From Chrysomallon squamiferum (taxonomy: Eukaryota > Mollusca > Gastropoda > Neomphalida > Peltospiridae), in assembly GCA_012295275.1 (NCBI GenBank), contig CM022665.1, positions 10,002,476 to 10,066,475 of the forward strand: a DNA stretch of 64,000 nucleotides, given 5' to 3'. Of this stretch, positions 1-13,500 are shown one piece after another. Both the position numbers and the translations under genes were made by a program. Under the pieces are notes generated by a model, which made no database searches, was not told the DNA's origin, and saw only the letters and a list, made by a program, of their open reading frames with translations. How positions within the stretch are numbered: position 1 is the first letter of the stretch; each line of letters starts with the position of its first letter.

Positions 1-1073
1 CCACACTCACATGTAAAAACCTGTTCATATATATGAATATCATTTTGATACATAACATCCCTTTTATTAACTACTCAGACAAAAGATTGATAAATGGATG
101 AATATAGAATAAAAATTAATAGATGGTAGAATTGAAAAGGTAAATGTTTTTATAAGTGAAGTTAAAATTTTATTCTTCAATTTTTAATACAAACTACATT
201 AAATATGTCTCTTTCTCTAACTCTCTGTAATTCTCCATTTTATTGGCACTTTTTCTTTATTTTGTTTTTTTTTTTTTTTTTCTTTCTCTGACTTCCTTCT
301 TTCACTTTTATTTTCTATTTCCCTATATCTCTTTGTTTTTTCCACTATATCATTTCCATGATGTCTAAAAGCTGACAATATTAAAATCTGTTTAGAGCAA
401 ACAATCAGCTTTAATGGAATATGTAATATTTTTGCAACTCCCCTTAAATCCAGGCTTCATAAGTGGCATATTTACTTTTGCTGTAAAAGTTTTATGATCA
501 TTTCAAGCTCAAGTCAAATCTTTTTTTTCAAATAACTTAAAGAAATTTTTCCATTAATGTTTCCAATTTGAACTGCAAACATTTTTGCTAAATTAAATTT
601 GAATTTAGACTACAGTTTAAAAATCCCTATAAATATTATTATTATTCTGTACCTATTCATGCAGGATAGGGGATATCATATTTTTTTTTTTTAATCATTG
701 CCATTGCACCATTTTTTATCTTAGAATAACAACCAAATCTTTCCACATAAAAGTATTCGTTAGAATTTTTTCTTCATGATTACAAAAATTTGTTACCCTC
801 CAAAAAATCAGACCAGTTTACTAATGCATTTATTTATTTTTGTAGAAGAAATCCATCAACATAAGAAAGAAAAAATATGGAAGACTGTGTATTTGTTGTT
901 TATTAACTAAACAAGAAGTAAATAATTAAATAACAGTTTCTAATATAATTCTCATATATATCTCCTTTTCACTGGTTAATTTAAATGTCAAAATGAATCA
1001 TCTTATTCATTAAGGTAAAATATGAAACATAATGATATCTGATGAATTTTAATATTTAAAATTTATTATTTAC
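1..1073 (-). other. Intron downstream of exon A (incomplete)
   Basis: No exon was found. It holds the partial repeat copy near 1-200 (see the repeat pair) and the duplicated intron flank from 916. It contains several poly-T runs and otherwise nothing recognisable. Confidence 0.6.
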
Positions 1074-1190
1074 CTGAGCTTTTGGATGCTGACTCAGCTG
1101 AATGTCATCACTGGGGAAATGCCTCTGAACCATTTCTGTGATCTCATTATTCATTGTATCTTTTATTTCATCTTCTTTTTCTTGAACCAT
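1074..1190 (-). CDS. Duplicated exon, copy A (39 aa); last exon seen in the window
   Basis: Acceptor ATTTTTACAG and donor CAG then GTAAATAATA; 117 nt, phase 0 on both sides. It reads MVQEKEDEIKDTMNNEITEM, then VQRHFPSDDIQLSQHPKAQ. The conserved residues shared with copy B are MVQEKE, IK, PSDD, Q-S and P-AQ, so both have been under coding constraint. The donor side means at least one more exon lies left of base 1. Confidence 0.87.
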
Positions 1191-1708
1191 CTGTAAAAAT
1201 AATGCACCCATTTAATACTTCAGACTTATATAGAAAGTATGAAAAAATAAGTAAATAAGTAAATAAAATAATATTAATAATAAGTATATAAAGATTCTTT
1301 CTATGTTAAAACAACCAACAATTTATTACAATATTATAATCAGACAAATGTGTTGTAAGACAGTTCCTGTTGGTTTAATTGGAACACAGGATTAGTTAAA
1401 GTACTGAAATTATCAGACAGCAGTTTTATTAGTCTGACGAGATGCTGCCATTCACCATAATTCTTTCTTGAATATGATAGAAAAAACTCCACTCAGGAGG
1501 ATATAAAAAGTAACTAATTAAATAACAATTTCTAATATAACTCTCATATATATCTCCTTTTTATAGGTTAATTTAAATGTCAGAATGAATCAGCTTCTTC
1601 ATTAAGCTAAAATATAATATATAAATAATAAAAAAAGAAGTACTTCAAAAATTTGTTTAGACCTTAATAATGTGTGATGAATTTTAAAACTTTTAATTTA
1701 ATATTTAC
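1191..1708 (-). other. Intron between the duplicated exons (518 bp)
   Basis: It contains the start of the second duplication unit (from 1508) and a segment at 1430-1500 (GAGATGCTGCCATTCACC) related to sequences at 5190 and 5350. No exon. Confidence 0.8.
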
Positions 1709-1825
1709 CTGAGCCTGAGGTTGTTCACTGACCTGGAGGTCATCACTGGGGTAATACTTTTGAAGAGATTCTGTGTTATGTGCACTGCCAATCTCTTTTA
1801 TATTGTATTCTTTTTCTTGGACCAT
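1709..1825 (-). CDS. Duplicated exon, copy B (39 aa)
   Basis: Acceptor CCTTTTTACAG and donor CAG then GTAAATATT; 117 nt, phase 0 on both sides. It reads MVQEKEYNIKEIGSAHNTES, then LQKYYPSDDLQVSEQPQAQ. It is 20/39 identical to the next exon at 1074-1190, with the same length, phase and flanking splice motifs. This is a tandem exon duplication. The start MVQEKE would extend the helix of the preceding exon (KRVNA + MVQEKE). Function unknown. Confidence 0.87.
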
Positions 1826-4800
1826 CTGTAAAAAGGTATAATAAAAAGGGGTGATAAGTGGGTAATAAATATTTATTTCAAGCATAAACCAATTAGGCTC
1901 TCATTTTCCATTCCAACCAGTGATACCTATATCACTTCATGTCTAATGGACACTTTTTAAAAAAGTGTTTAAAATATATCTTTCAAAATCATAATGACAC
2001 TGGTGTGCTTTACTGTAAATGGTGCATGTGAAGCTTGAAAATGTCATCTAAAGACTATGTCATAAACAGTAACTACTGAGATGCTACAGCTGATGATAAA
2101 AGTTATTCATTGTGTTCTAGTGGTGTTATTAGCTAAAGCAAACTTTTCATTTTTAGGTACAGGACAAATACACACTAAACAATGATATGTACATAAACCA
2201 ATTTACAATAAAGTATTTACTTTATGTTAACACACAAAAGTGACAACATTTTAAAGAAACAATATATCAGGTGACCTTGTTTAAGTGGTGGAAAATGACA
2301 GGGAACAAAAATATGGTTGTTACCTTTTGCAAACAAGGTCAGTTTTAGAAGTACAATTTTCACTCTTACCTTGTTCTATTGATACTGATATCTTAACTTA
2401 GTTTGAATGACAGTTTGAGCTGTTTAACTAGAACATTTAACAAAACCACTAATTCTGTTACATTGATTTTTTTTATACATCAGAAGGTAATAAAGCAAAA
2501 CCCAGATGACAGTTTTAGTATTCTCTAAAAGTATGATCTATTCTTAATATTCTCAGACAAAGTTAAATGTAGACTCATTACAGACATTCGTAATCAGTTC
2601 TCTGATGGAAGCATGCAAAAAATTATCCATATCCACAAATATAATAATTTTTGATTGAGATGACATACTTAAAGGTTTTCAAATAATTTGTATTATTTTC
2701 TAAGGACAGTTCCCAAGCCCAAACCAAATGCTTTTTTTTTTAGCTGTGACATTTCAGTTGTGACATACTCATGACCTGTTAATGATTTTCTTTCTTTTTG
2801 TGTATCTGTGACGTTTAGTAGAGGCCAACATTCAACATTCATGACAAATGTTCTAAACTTAATTAAATATTTTATCTATGTTAGACATTTTCTATTGTAA
2901 AAATTATAATCAAACCATCTTTTTATTTCTTTCCTATTTTCATATTTTAAGGCAATGGTGTTATGACCTTTAGTTTTATTAGGAAATTCAAATTATCAAC
3001 AAGCATGTATCATTAACACCATATTATCCTCATTAATGCAAATAATAAGATTTTTGTTATGCTTGTTCTTTTTGTTTGTGTACACTTTCTAACTAACAAA
3101 ACCACAATGTATAATTAGTCAAGATTCAAAGTATTAGCAATGCAATGATTGTCAAATAGTTAAAAAGGAAAAAATACATCTAAATCATTTATTTTTAGTC
3201 ACGTGGCTGAGAATTTCAACAGATTTAAGGGTTTGCCTTGTGGAAATGAATGTTTTTTAACATTCTCAGCACAATTATTTTCTCTTTTTTTTTTTTTACT
3301 TTGCATTTACCAAGTTCAAGTTTAAAGGCCTACATGCCAAATACCCAAACTTTTATTTTTAAAGTTGGAATGGACAAAAAATAGAACACTAGATGTTGGT
3401 TTTTGTCTCTAGTAATGTTCATGCTCACAAACATTTCACAGGCAAATGAAAAACTTGACTCTCTTCAAAAGAAAGAATGCCCCATGTTGGTACAAACCCA
3501 AGAGAACAGAAGATGAAAAAACAAGATCCATTAAGAAAAAAAAAATGTCATGTTATATTGTACTAAGGGAGACAGACAATTTTATGAAGAAAAATTGTCA
3601 AAATGCTTAAATCAATCTGACATGACAATTGGTCCTTTATCAAAGCTAGATTCTTTTAATGACTTTTGTCACACAATATTCTGAAATTTTTTTTTTTTTT
3701 TTTTTAAATGGAAAATATTATTTGTTTTCACAAATTTTACAAATATATTTCTAAAGTGAGAAATAACAATTTGTCTTTCGTACCAATAATAAATATTTAA
3801 AGAAATCAATAAGACATTAAAAAAATGTTTAATTAACAATTGTAATGGTACCTAAAAAATTGACTTACACTGTATACATATACCTCAAAATGTGCACATC
3901 ATTTCAGACATGTTAATACCAAAATTCAGAACTATACTAATTCCTTCTAACAACTACATAACACTGTGCAAAAACTCAAAGCAAAGTATTTCAATACCAA
4001 ATCACTGAATACTATGTACTACTTCCTTGTAATAACTTTAGAATTCTCTGCATGCAATACCAAAACTTTAGCTCATGGCTGTCAACAATAACTAATTCCT
4101 TTCATGTGATTTTTCATTAAAACTCACACAAACACACACACACGCACGCAAGTGTGTGCGTGTGTGTGTGTGTGTGTGTATTGAAAAATAAAAACAGTTA
4201 TATAAAGATTCTGTTGAATATTCCAGAAAGAAAGTCCATGTTTCACACTGATCTCAGTAAACATCGTAAGTAACTCTTCAAACACACATGGATAAAGCAT
4301 TTTGTTAAAAGTCTGTGTCAGATTCTTCAACAGTGTTGCTCAAACATCACAGGGATAAGTTAGATCAGATGCCAAATAAATACTGTTTGGCACATGCGAT
4401 TGTTTTTCAAAGTTACTATTTCTGAATTGAATATATTCTATTTTTAATAAGTCAAAGAAGATTACAGGAGCATATATAACAGTAATTCATTGTTGAGTTG
4501 ATTACCTTCTACATACCTTTTTACTTACAAGGTCTTTGATATTATGTATTATGTCATGGCCAATAGTTTCACTTAGTGTGTAATAATTTGTTATATTCTT
4601 TTAATATGGATCATGTTTAATGTTTCTAACTCATTGCAATGCATCGTTTTTAGCTGTAAATTTGGTCAATACTGATAGGATTAATAGGGAACAAGAGAAA
4701 AAAATATTAATAAGAAAAAAAAAGAGAAAAATTAAAAGTGAAATACAGTACTTAAGTAATAATTATTACAAAAAAAAAAAACTCTGAAGACAAAATAATT

Positions 4801-4951
4801 AAAATAGAACAATTAAGGTCAAAATATATGTCAAAGAAGTTATCATATTATATTATTACAGTAAACAACAAAAGATTAAATAATAACAGTATAGAAATAT
4901 CTGAGATCACAGACAAAGACTAGTACAAACATGAATTGTTAGTAAACTTAC
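1826..4951 (-). other. Intron of about 3.1 kb
   Basis: AT-rich, with poly-T runs (3288, 3690) and the CA/TG inverted microsatellite at 4123-4180. The only open frames run through the microsatellite. No gene seen. Confidence 0.75.
4123..4180. repeat. (CA)n/(TG)n inverted microsatellite
   Basis: A CA-rich run ending CGCACGC is followed after a few bases by its near complement GTGTGTGCG and a TG run. It can fold into a hairpin and favours Z-DNA. Confidence 0.9.
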
Positions 4952-5062
4952 TGCATTCACTCTCTTGGATGCCTTACACAGATCTGCAAACTCAGGCTGA
5001 GAGACATCTGTCTTGTTCAGCTGATCTGTGAGGTACTCATCATATCTGGCAACCCGATTAAT
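4952..5062 (-). CDS. Exon, 37 aa, helical (possible end of a DH-like domain)
   Basis: Acceptor TTTTTTTACAG and donor GCA then GTAAGTTTAC are strong; phase 0 on both sides, 111 nt. It reads INRVARYDEYLTDQLNKTDV, then SQPEFADLCKASKRVNA. The order R-ARY---L...F-DL-KA---VN resembles the QR-xRY-LLL...ALELI-VN region of RhoGEF (DH) domains. The usual Pro-Val-Gln is replaced by INR, and no upstream DH block was found, so this is only a suggestion. The exon can join either of the two duplicated exons that follow. Confidence 0.87.
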
Positions 5063-6045
5063 CTGTAAAAAAACAACATAATTCAAATCAATAAAATGTC
5101 ATGTATTAGATATGTATGCATCTTAATGACTAGAATTAAAAGGAACATGGCATTAGCTGAAGATTTGAAATTTTCAGAGCAACAATTAATTTGATGAGAT
5201 GCTGCCATCTAAGGGGTTGTCAAATATAACATCCATCTATTGTAATTCTTTCCTGAAAAAGGTAACAAAAGCTAAATATATATGAAAGGTATATGCAGAG
5301 AGTGATGTGATTAATTGAAATTGTCACACAATAGTGATGATTAATCTGATGAAGTACTGCTGTACACCATACTTTTTTTCTTTGATAATAGCTCCACACA
5401 GGAGATAGTTTCATAAAAATGTTCATCTTATGAAAAAGTTGTCATATCTTAATAATGTCAATAAATATGGTCTCTTGTTCCTTCATACTGATAGTCTGGC
5501 AATTAAGCTACAAACGAGGGAGTGTAAACACAACTGTCATGTGATGAATTGGGGTTAGTTAAAACATTAGGGACCACTGGCATAAATTATGTTTGAGAAT
5601 TAATTGCAAGGACTGTAAGAAATTAGGAACAACCAGAATTCTTATAGACATTACAGGAAAAAAGGTTATCAGAAGAGTGTGATTTCCAAGTTTCTGAAAC
5701 TGAAGGGTTTAATATTATCCTGGATATGTCTGATAAGACTGCTGAAGGGAAATCTTGAATAATACTACAGCAGACAAGTCATTAGTCATATGGATGAAGA
5801 TAAACTGAAATTTAAATTACTGATATGTTGCAGTCAAAATGAATGTTATGACCAATATTTTGTTTCCTATACACTGATGACATTTCTGTTCATGAAAAAT
5901 AAAATGTGGTATCTGAGCCACTGACACCAGCCAGTGGAGATGACTAGCACTGTACCCCTTATACAGGTGTTTTATGTTGATTTTTATTTTAAATAGATTA
6001 TATTGAATTCCATCAATTAGTCAAGGAATTTAGGTATTATGTTTG

Positions 6046-6154
6046 TAATATACATTTATATGGTTATTACTAGTTTAGATTTGTTTCAAATAATATTTTT
6101 ATAATATACATTTATATAGTTATTACTAGTTTAGATTTGTTTCAAATAATATTT
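6046..6154. repeat. Near-exact tandem duplication, unit about 55 bp
   Basis: Two adjacent copies share AATATACATTTATAT, then GTTATTACTAGTTTAG and ATTTGTTTCAAATAATATTT. They differ at only a few positions, so the event is recent. Confidence 0.92.
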
Positions 6155-6209
6155 AAGCAGTATGGCCAACATTCTCCAATACTGTTTTTAAATAAAAATA
6201 TTATTATTT

Positions 6210-6213
<4 letters not shown>

Positions 6214-6251
<38 letters not shown>

Positions 6252-6259
6252 TGTGTGTC
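6214..6259. repeat. (GT)n microsatellite
   Basis: Nearly uninterrupted GT dinucleotides, intronic. Confidence 0.95.
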
Positions 6260-7513
6260 TGAAAAAAATGTTAAGTAAAACTTCAGTACATTTTAATTTT
6301 TAAAGGTATGAATTATAATGTTTTTTATATATTGATAAAAAAAAAAAAAAAAAAAAATCATGTTACATCTTTGGAAGCAATTTTTATACATTTTCATTTA
6401 TAAATATAAAACAGAAAACCAATTTTTTAATAAATCAGTCATCTGTCATTTTAAACATTGCAAACACAAAATAATTATACTTCTTTAACTTTATATTATT
6501 TTCAGTCACAAGTCTAAGATATTTCAGTACTGTTATTTTTTAATCCTCTTGTTTATAGCTGTATGTGTTTGTGTATATGTGTTTACAATACACTAACACA
6601 ATTCTTCTTAATATATTAACTTTTATTCTATTTCTGTTTTCTTTTTCTTTTTCCATTTTTTTTCTTTTTTTTCAGTGCTGGCTGTCATTTATTTTTATCA
6701 TTTCAGTATACCAAAGTACTTATTTCAAATAAGTATATATGTATGGACATAAGAAATTACATCAGATTATAATTCCCAAAATGAAAATGAAAATTATTAA
6801 ATTTATTGAAAATATTTTTTATTCTTTAAATACAGAAATCTATTTCCATCCACTTTTTACCATTTTCAGATACACATATGCCTTTGTTTACAAAATTAAA
6901 AATATTTTCTAATACAAAAAATAACTGTTTAATAAAGTTTCTTTTACCACTGAGTAAATGTATTTATTTCTCTGTTTTCATATTGCAGTTCTGATGTACT
7001 GTGAATATTACTAAACAATACTATTATATTACTGGCTACTAAACATGTTTTTTGTACATTATGACATGAGATGCTACTTCCTATGTTACATTTTCAGTAG
7101 ATGCAATATTCCTTATATGTGCAACTTCCCACATTCTATTTCTTGTTATTATAAAACATGTTAATTATATCAGATTTTTTTTTTTTTCCCCTCCACTTTT
7201 AAATCTGATATTCTTCAAAACTGTTTTCAGTTCACACTCTTATATTTTATCCTCTTTTTGCTGAAAGATGTGTTTTTTCTCCTTTATAATTAAACTCACT
7301 TCATCTTCAACAATATTTCTATCACAATGATATGTGAGCCCTTTTCTGAAATCTCAATTTGCCCCTGCTGTGGTGTATAATATATGAAGATGACTGTTCT
7401 TTCAGGTTAGCATGTGAACTGCGATGGGGACAAAATTGTCACAGGTGACTGACTAAAGAACAATTTGTGTGTAAATTATAAATTATGATTTGTGTGTTTC
7501 TCTACTTATTCAT

Positions 7514-7559
7514 GCAGGTCAGTGTAAACTCTCTTCTTAGAGAAGATGGGCTGACCTGC
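7514..7559. other. Nested inverted repeat (hairpin)
   Basis: The outer arms are GCAGGTCAG (7514-7522) and CTGACCTGC (7551-7559), perfect over 9 bp. The inner arms are TCTTCT (7532-7537) and AGAAGA (7541-7546) around TAG. It is less AT-rich than its surroundings. The outer arms also contain AGGTCA/TGACCT, the nuclear-receptor half-site. Confidence 0.8.
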
Positions 7560-7979
7560 TGTCCTTACATTTAACAAACTATCAAACCAAATTAAGACAA
7601 TGAAATGCCACACAAAAAAGATTTTAAAAAATACTTATGCATCCAGATACAATTCTGTATCAACACATATCAATATATATATAGGTGTGGATGCACACCC
7701 ACACACCCACACACTCACAGACACCTACACACACACAGACACTCACACACACATACATCTATCTAAACACTTAAGGGAATATATGAATAAAGTTTTGATA
7801 CATAAACATTGCTTTTTATTAGCTGTCATATAGGACAGTGATAAAACTACTGAGATGATGGATTGATAAATGGATGAACACAGAAAAAAAGATTAATGGA
7901 TGGTTAAATTGAAAAGCTAACTGTTTGTAAAGTGAAGTTATATTTTGTATCTTTCATTTTAATAGAAACCATTCTTAAT

Positions 7980-8082
<103 letters not shown>

Positions 8083-8924
8083 AAAAACATACATGTATTT
8101 GCTGTTTTGATTCCCTCACATCAAGAAAGCCAGAACATATATGTATTTACTGTTTAGTTTTCCAAGGAAGGAAGAAAGTATTTTATTAATTCTTCTGAAC
8201 AGTTTGTTCCTTCTGAACGGAATAGCCTGAATACTTAAATGTTTGCAGCTTTGATGTCTCCAATCCAATTACCACATGAATGTGACCAGGCAAGAACATG
8301 TGTTTGTTCATTGATTAGCCAAAAGTTTCAAACTTCCTTGTGTCCGTTAAGAGAACATATAAATGATGGTATTGAGTAAAACAAAATGTTTACAGCAAGT
8401 AAGAATCATTGATCTCACTGTCAATGGAAGTTGACAAAGAATAACACAGAACACAAAGCTCCAAGTCAAAATCAATTGAAGAAACATACATATTTAAGGT
8501 AAATTTTAATCCCTGTTAAAAAGTCTACACAACCCATTTCAAGGAAAATATGTTCACAAGTTGTTTTTAAAGACTCAGTTACCTTGAAAGTATTAAAACA
8601 TTTATGAAAATAATAACAGCAAATGATATCATAAAGTGGACAGTGTTTTCAGTTAGTTCTTTTAAAAATATGACATGTTTTTCATATTTTTCAATGACAA
8701 AATCAATACCCCCAAAAAAGTTAGTAATAGTTTATAACTTCAATATTATTTTAAATAATTAGTTTTCTTTGATTTAAACTTTCTTAGCAGGTTAATTGGA
8801 CTGTTTCCTGTTCTAACCAGAGAGCTCCACAAATGAGATAATATGTGATATCTTATTTATGAGAAAGCTGCATGTAAAAAAAATATTTCTTTCTGAAGCA
8901 AAAAAATTATTAAAAATGTTTTAT

Positions 8925-8978
8925 TTTCTATTTTCTATTTTATTTTCTATTTTCTATTTTCTATTTTCTATTTTCAGT
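8925..8978. repeat. TATTTTC heptamer repeat
   Basis: Seven or so tandem copies of TATTTTC with one interruption, ending in TTTTCAG. Confidence 0.85.
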
Positions 8979-10444
8979 TTAATTCATATTAAAACCAGTT
9001 ATTTCTGCTTAAAGTAATGTGAATTTTAAAAAACCATATCTGCTAACTGGTGAGATTAGCAAACAGCTGGCTATAGCAGCTTACCTCTCACAAATATCAC
9101 CAATATTAAAAGAATAAAATTTATTCATTTATTATCTAGTTTTCTTTATTTGTTATTAACCCACTATTCAAAATATTCAGAGAAAACAACATTTTCGTAA
9201 GTTTTTCAGCAGCAAACAAATTAAAAGTTCTTCATTGTTGAGGAGAGTACTTATCAACACAGCAGTTTGCATTTCAGTGTAAAAAGGAATCCAGTTGTGT
9301 ACTTCTCAGTGTAAAAAAGAATTCGGGCAACTTTGCTAAAATTTGCTTGTCACTTGTAAACAGTTTAATTGTTACATCACCTCCACAGAGCAATCAGTCG
9401 ATAATGATCATTCAACATCGTCTACCACAATGTCTGGTGGGTGTGTGGACAATACAGCTGATACATGCAAAATGCTGTCAATGAAGGAAGTGAAACTTGA
9501 CACTAGTGCATTATTGATCACCCAGATTTTAACCATTTCCTTCCTTAATACAAGCAGGACAGTGCTGTTTTCTTAATTTCGCTATTGGTCACTTTCGACA
9601 TACAAAAGAGAATCATGAAAATATTTGAAAAATTAAGGAATTTTCGTTTTACAATTTTTATCAATAGTTGTAAATGTTTGACACTGGCTTAAAATGATCT
9701 TTGAACAAACAGAAAAAAACAGCGGCTATTTTATTTCTACCTGGAGATGAGTTTAGCTGTCAGATTCTGCACTTTGTGATTAGAATTTCAGCGTTTGATT
9801 ATGGCTTAATGGAAAAATGATCACAATACAAGTCTTAGAAGCAGACAATGAGGAGTGAGTGCAGAATGACAGAACAAAATGTTAAAACAATAGCAATGAA
9901 ATAATTTGAAACATGTATAAGAAATCACAAGACGCCCACAAAACTGATATGTTCTTCCTGTATGACTTTCCACTCATACTTATAACCACATTTTTATGAA
10001 TGTTTGAAATGTCATTTCCTATAAAGTCTTTGATTTTAGTTTTAGTAGCTTTTTTGACTCTGAATGTCCTTTTTTATTCTGAACAGTTTTTCTTTCTTTT
10101 TTGTGGGTTGGGAGTATTTTTTATATGTAGACATTGTTTTGTAATTAAAAACTCAAGTTAACTTTATTTATATTAAAAGTAACACATTTATTTTAAAGCT
10201 AATAAATATGATGTAAATAAATAAGCTATATGTCCTAAAGGTTTGAAATGAAAATATTTTTATCATTATTCTTAATGATGTTGTTATTACTGAAACTAGC
10301 TAAACATAATGTAGGTAATCTGTCTTTTTGCCTGAGGCCTGTGCTAAAGAATTAGGGTTGAATGATTTACTGTTAATTTAGCTTTCATTCATCTTCACAT
10401 CCAACAAAAATGAACATTGTCCTTGAAATTTATTTTTATTTATT

Positions 10445-10487
10445 GTGTGTATGTGTGTGTGTGTGTGTTTATAAATATGCATGTGCA

Positions 10488-10524
<37 letters not shown>
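10445..10524. repeat. (GT)n microsatellite, interrupted
   Basis: Two GT runs separated by an AT-rich and ATGCATG spacer. Confidence 0.9.
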
Positions 10525-10526
<2 letters not shown>

Positions 10527-13500
10527 ATAAGATAGTTATCCAGTAAATACTTATCAAAAAAGTAATTCACTATCACAGTCCACCTTTGAGGCTAGGTTAA
10601 AACAATTTTTTTTTTAAACGGTTTTGTGTCCATTTTATTATCAGATCTTGTACCAGCATTTGGCTTTTGGGCAAATGGTGAAAACATTAATACATGATAC
10701 GATACAGAAATAGCCATTCATCAGTTACTTTTATGACCATGTCTATTAAAAATGTTGAAAAAAAAAATTGTCTATTTTATTATTATTCTTTGTTCTTCAA
10801 AGATAAAAATAATCTTAACATAAATATTTTTCAAAAATATATACATTGCAAATAGAATTAATCAGTTCCCTTTAAGATTTTATCTACTGGAAATAAAAAA
10901 TAATATATTGTCTTCTGATTTTGATTTGTTGTTTGCTCTTCCAAAATAGAAAAGTAAAATTAATACAGAAAAAAATAACATTTTTATTTGTATGTAGCTA
11001 TTGAATTAATAAAGATTATGAAAGTAGTTTTGAATGTAATTGTTTTTTTTTTGTCACTATGAGTATATATTCATACACATGCAAAGAAATCCTATTTAAT
11101 ATCAGAATTCTTTTTTCAAATTATATATCTCAGCTGAGTTAAGTTTTTATTGTATGCCTGATGTGTATGTTTTATTATCTGGTGCCAATGTAAATATGAA
11201 ATCTTTGCCCCCTTTCGAATCTGTTCAGCTCCAGTCTTAATGTGGCTAGTGTTTGCTAACAGTTTGTACATTCAACACTGTCTTGAGCCACAGAGTACAA
11301 GTGTACAGGACCAACACCAATAACCTTTGATGTCTCTCTAAAGGTGTGAATCTGCAGAAAAACACACGTTTTTGTTTTTATTGATCAAACCCGCCCTGCT
11401 TGGAATTATTCTAGAATTGTATCAGCAGTGCCAAACCTCAGAACTAACTAATTTGCACAGTCATTCCACACTTGTGATAACGTGATTGGGAAAACAAATA
11501 GTAATCTTTTTAATTTACACAGTGCAAAGTTAACCGTTTGAAGATGTCTCTGTGTTCACATATACAGGCAACTTCAGCCAGACACTAATCACTGCAATGA
11601 GTTAACTTGCCAGCCCTGCTAAGAATCATATCAACCATGGAGATTTGAATGGATACTTTGTTGCATGTGAAAACATTTCAATACCACCTTGTTTGTATAA
11701 TGAATAGGTGTATGAAGAAGACAGGAAGAAAAAAAAACTGACCAAAGGATGAAAGAAAGGACAGAATCCACAAAGGAAATAAAAAGTGACTGAAGGATGA
11801 ATCAATCACATACAAAATAATTGTAGCATGCAAAAAGTCAAAAAGACTTATTGATACACATATGAATAATACGCACATACAAAGTATGCACTAATACAAA
11901 TACACCGACTGATTAATTGCAGGCAGCAGAAAGACAGAAAAAAAGCAAAAAAACACATTAATTATAATCAACAGGTAAGATTAGATATTATGTGGATAAA
12001 TAATACATAGACCTCATATGTTGAATGTGTTTTGTTTGTATGCATATGTGTGTGAAAACAAACATATTATTTTGTTAGCAGTTTATATCATAAATCAGAT
12101 GACCCCCCCCCATATATTTCCATATAGCTCTGGACAATCATAATAGAACAATTACCATGAATAAAGAAAATGATGAAGAAATTTAGCACAGCCTTCTTAA
12201 ATCTCACTTAATTCAAAGTCATAGGTCAATCTATCATTTATTAATATTTTATTTATGTTGCAGTTTACAATAAATATCAATCTCCTACCTACTCTTTGAA
12301 GTCTCTATAACAATTTATTAATAGCTTGCTTTTATGAGCTTTGATTTTCTACTGTTAGTTCTTATAGGTTCTGAAAGTGCCATTGTTTGAAACAATGAAG
12401 GCTAATCATTTTTTAATTTGTTTTTCTGAAAGACAAATAAAATTAATTTTAAACATTACTGAAATAGCAAGAGGTGAAACCAAAAATCAAGTTCAGAATC
12501 AGATGAAGATTTTCAAAACACACCCATATCTGTACACATGATTTAAGGATGAAAACAACAGGATTAAAGTTGTAGTGTGAAGATTTACATAACAGTGTGA
12601 AAATTATGCTGAATGTGTAAAGATATTAATAATATCAAACACCAACACAAACACACCCTAAAGAAAAAAAATATTTAAAGATAGTTTTATGAAACTCACC
12701 CTTCTTTTCATGTGAATATTACAGCAAACAACACCATTGGAATTTATAGAAAAGATTATGAAATTTAAATATAAATATGAAAATTAAGTTCTAAAGTCAA
12801 ACGATATCATGCGATTTGTAACTTTAGCCTGTTTGAATCAGTATGTTGCCACCCACTTCATTATTTGTTAGATTAAAAATCTAAATTTGAGATAGCATTG
12901 TAAATAGCTTTTCTTTTTCTTATTCTGCTTTATTTATTTATATTTTTTTTTATCATTATTATTACTTTTATATAGATATATATATATTTTTTTGCTTTCT
13001 TAAAAACAATAAACCAAGAAATAAGTATGATTTCTAGTTAGTGTTTCTTATCAGAAAAATCAGTTCACTGTTTTTTTTTAATTAAATCAATGCTGTAACT
13101 TATTAAATATCCCTCATTTTTTAATTTATTATTTAATATTTATTTATTTATTTATTATTATTAGTAGTAGTAGTAGTAGTAGCAGTATGTTAATAAAACA
13201 GTTTGATATTAATTTCAAAGGGAAAATGTACATTTTTATTAGTGTAAAGTATATATTATTTTATTGATAGATAGATAGATAGGTAGACAGATATTTACTT
13301 TTAACAAATTTAATTTCTTTTTTCTAATTTAAATTAAAAAATTATTTTCTTGCTTGAAATATTTATTCAGATATGTTTTTTATATATAAATTATAGTAAT
13401 CATCATTGATTTTATTTTTTATTATTATTATTTTTTAATATATATATATTTTTCTGTTTTTTTCAAGATATCATTTTTTTAATTATTATTTTTTAATATA

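Larger units (their letters stand above)
916..1825. repeat. Tandem segmental duplication containing exons A and B (916-1190 and 1508-1825)
   Basis: The intronic 3' flank of each exon is also duplicated. Both copies contain TCTCATATATATCTCCTTTT, GGTTAATTTAAATGTCA and GATGAATTTTAA before the exon. Copy B has about 40 extra bases. Exon starts are 635 bp apart. The intron parts are still clearly alignable while the protein is only about half identical. Confidence 0.88.

Noticed and set aside
9343-9576. Plus-strand 77-residue Ser/Thr-rich frame
   Set aside because: No recognisable domain, no exon structure and opposite strand to the only supported gene; length expected by chance.
12103-12111. C9 run (and G9 at 63702-63710) as possible G-quadruplex
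   Set aside because: A single G/C run without three more nearby cannot make an intramolecular quadruplex.
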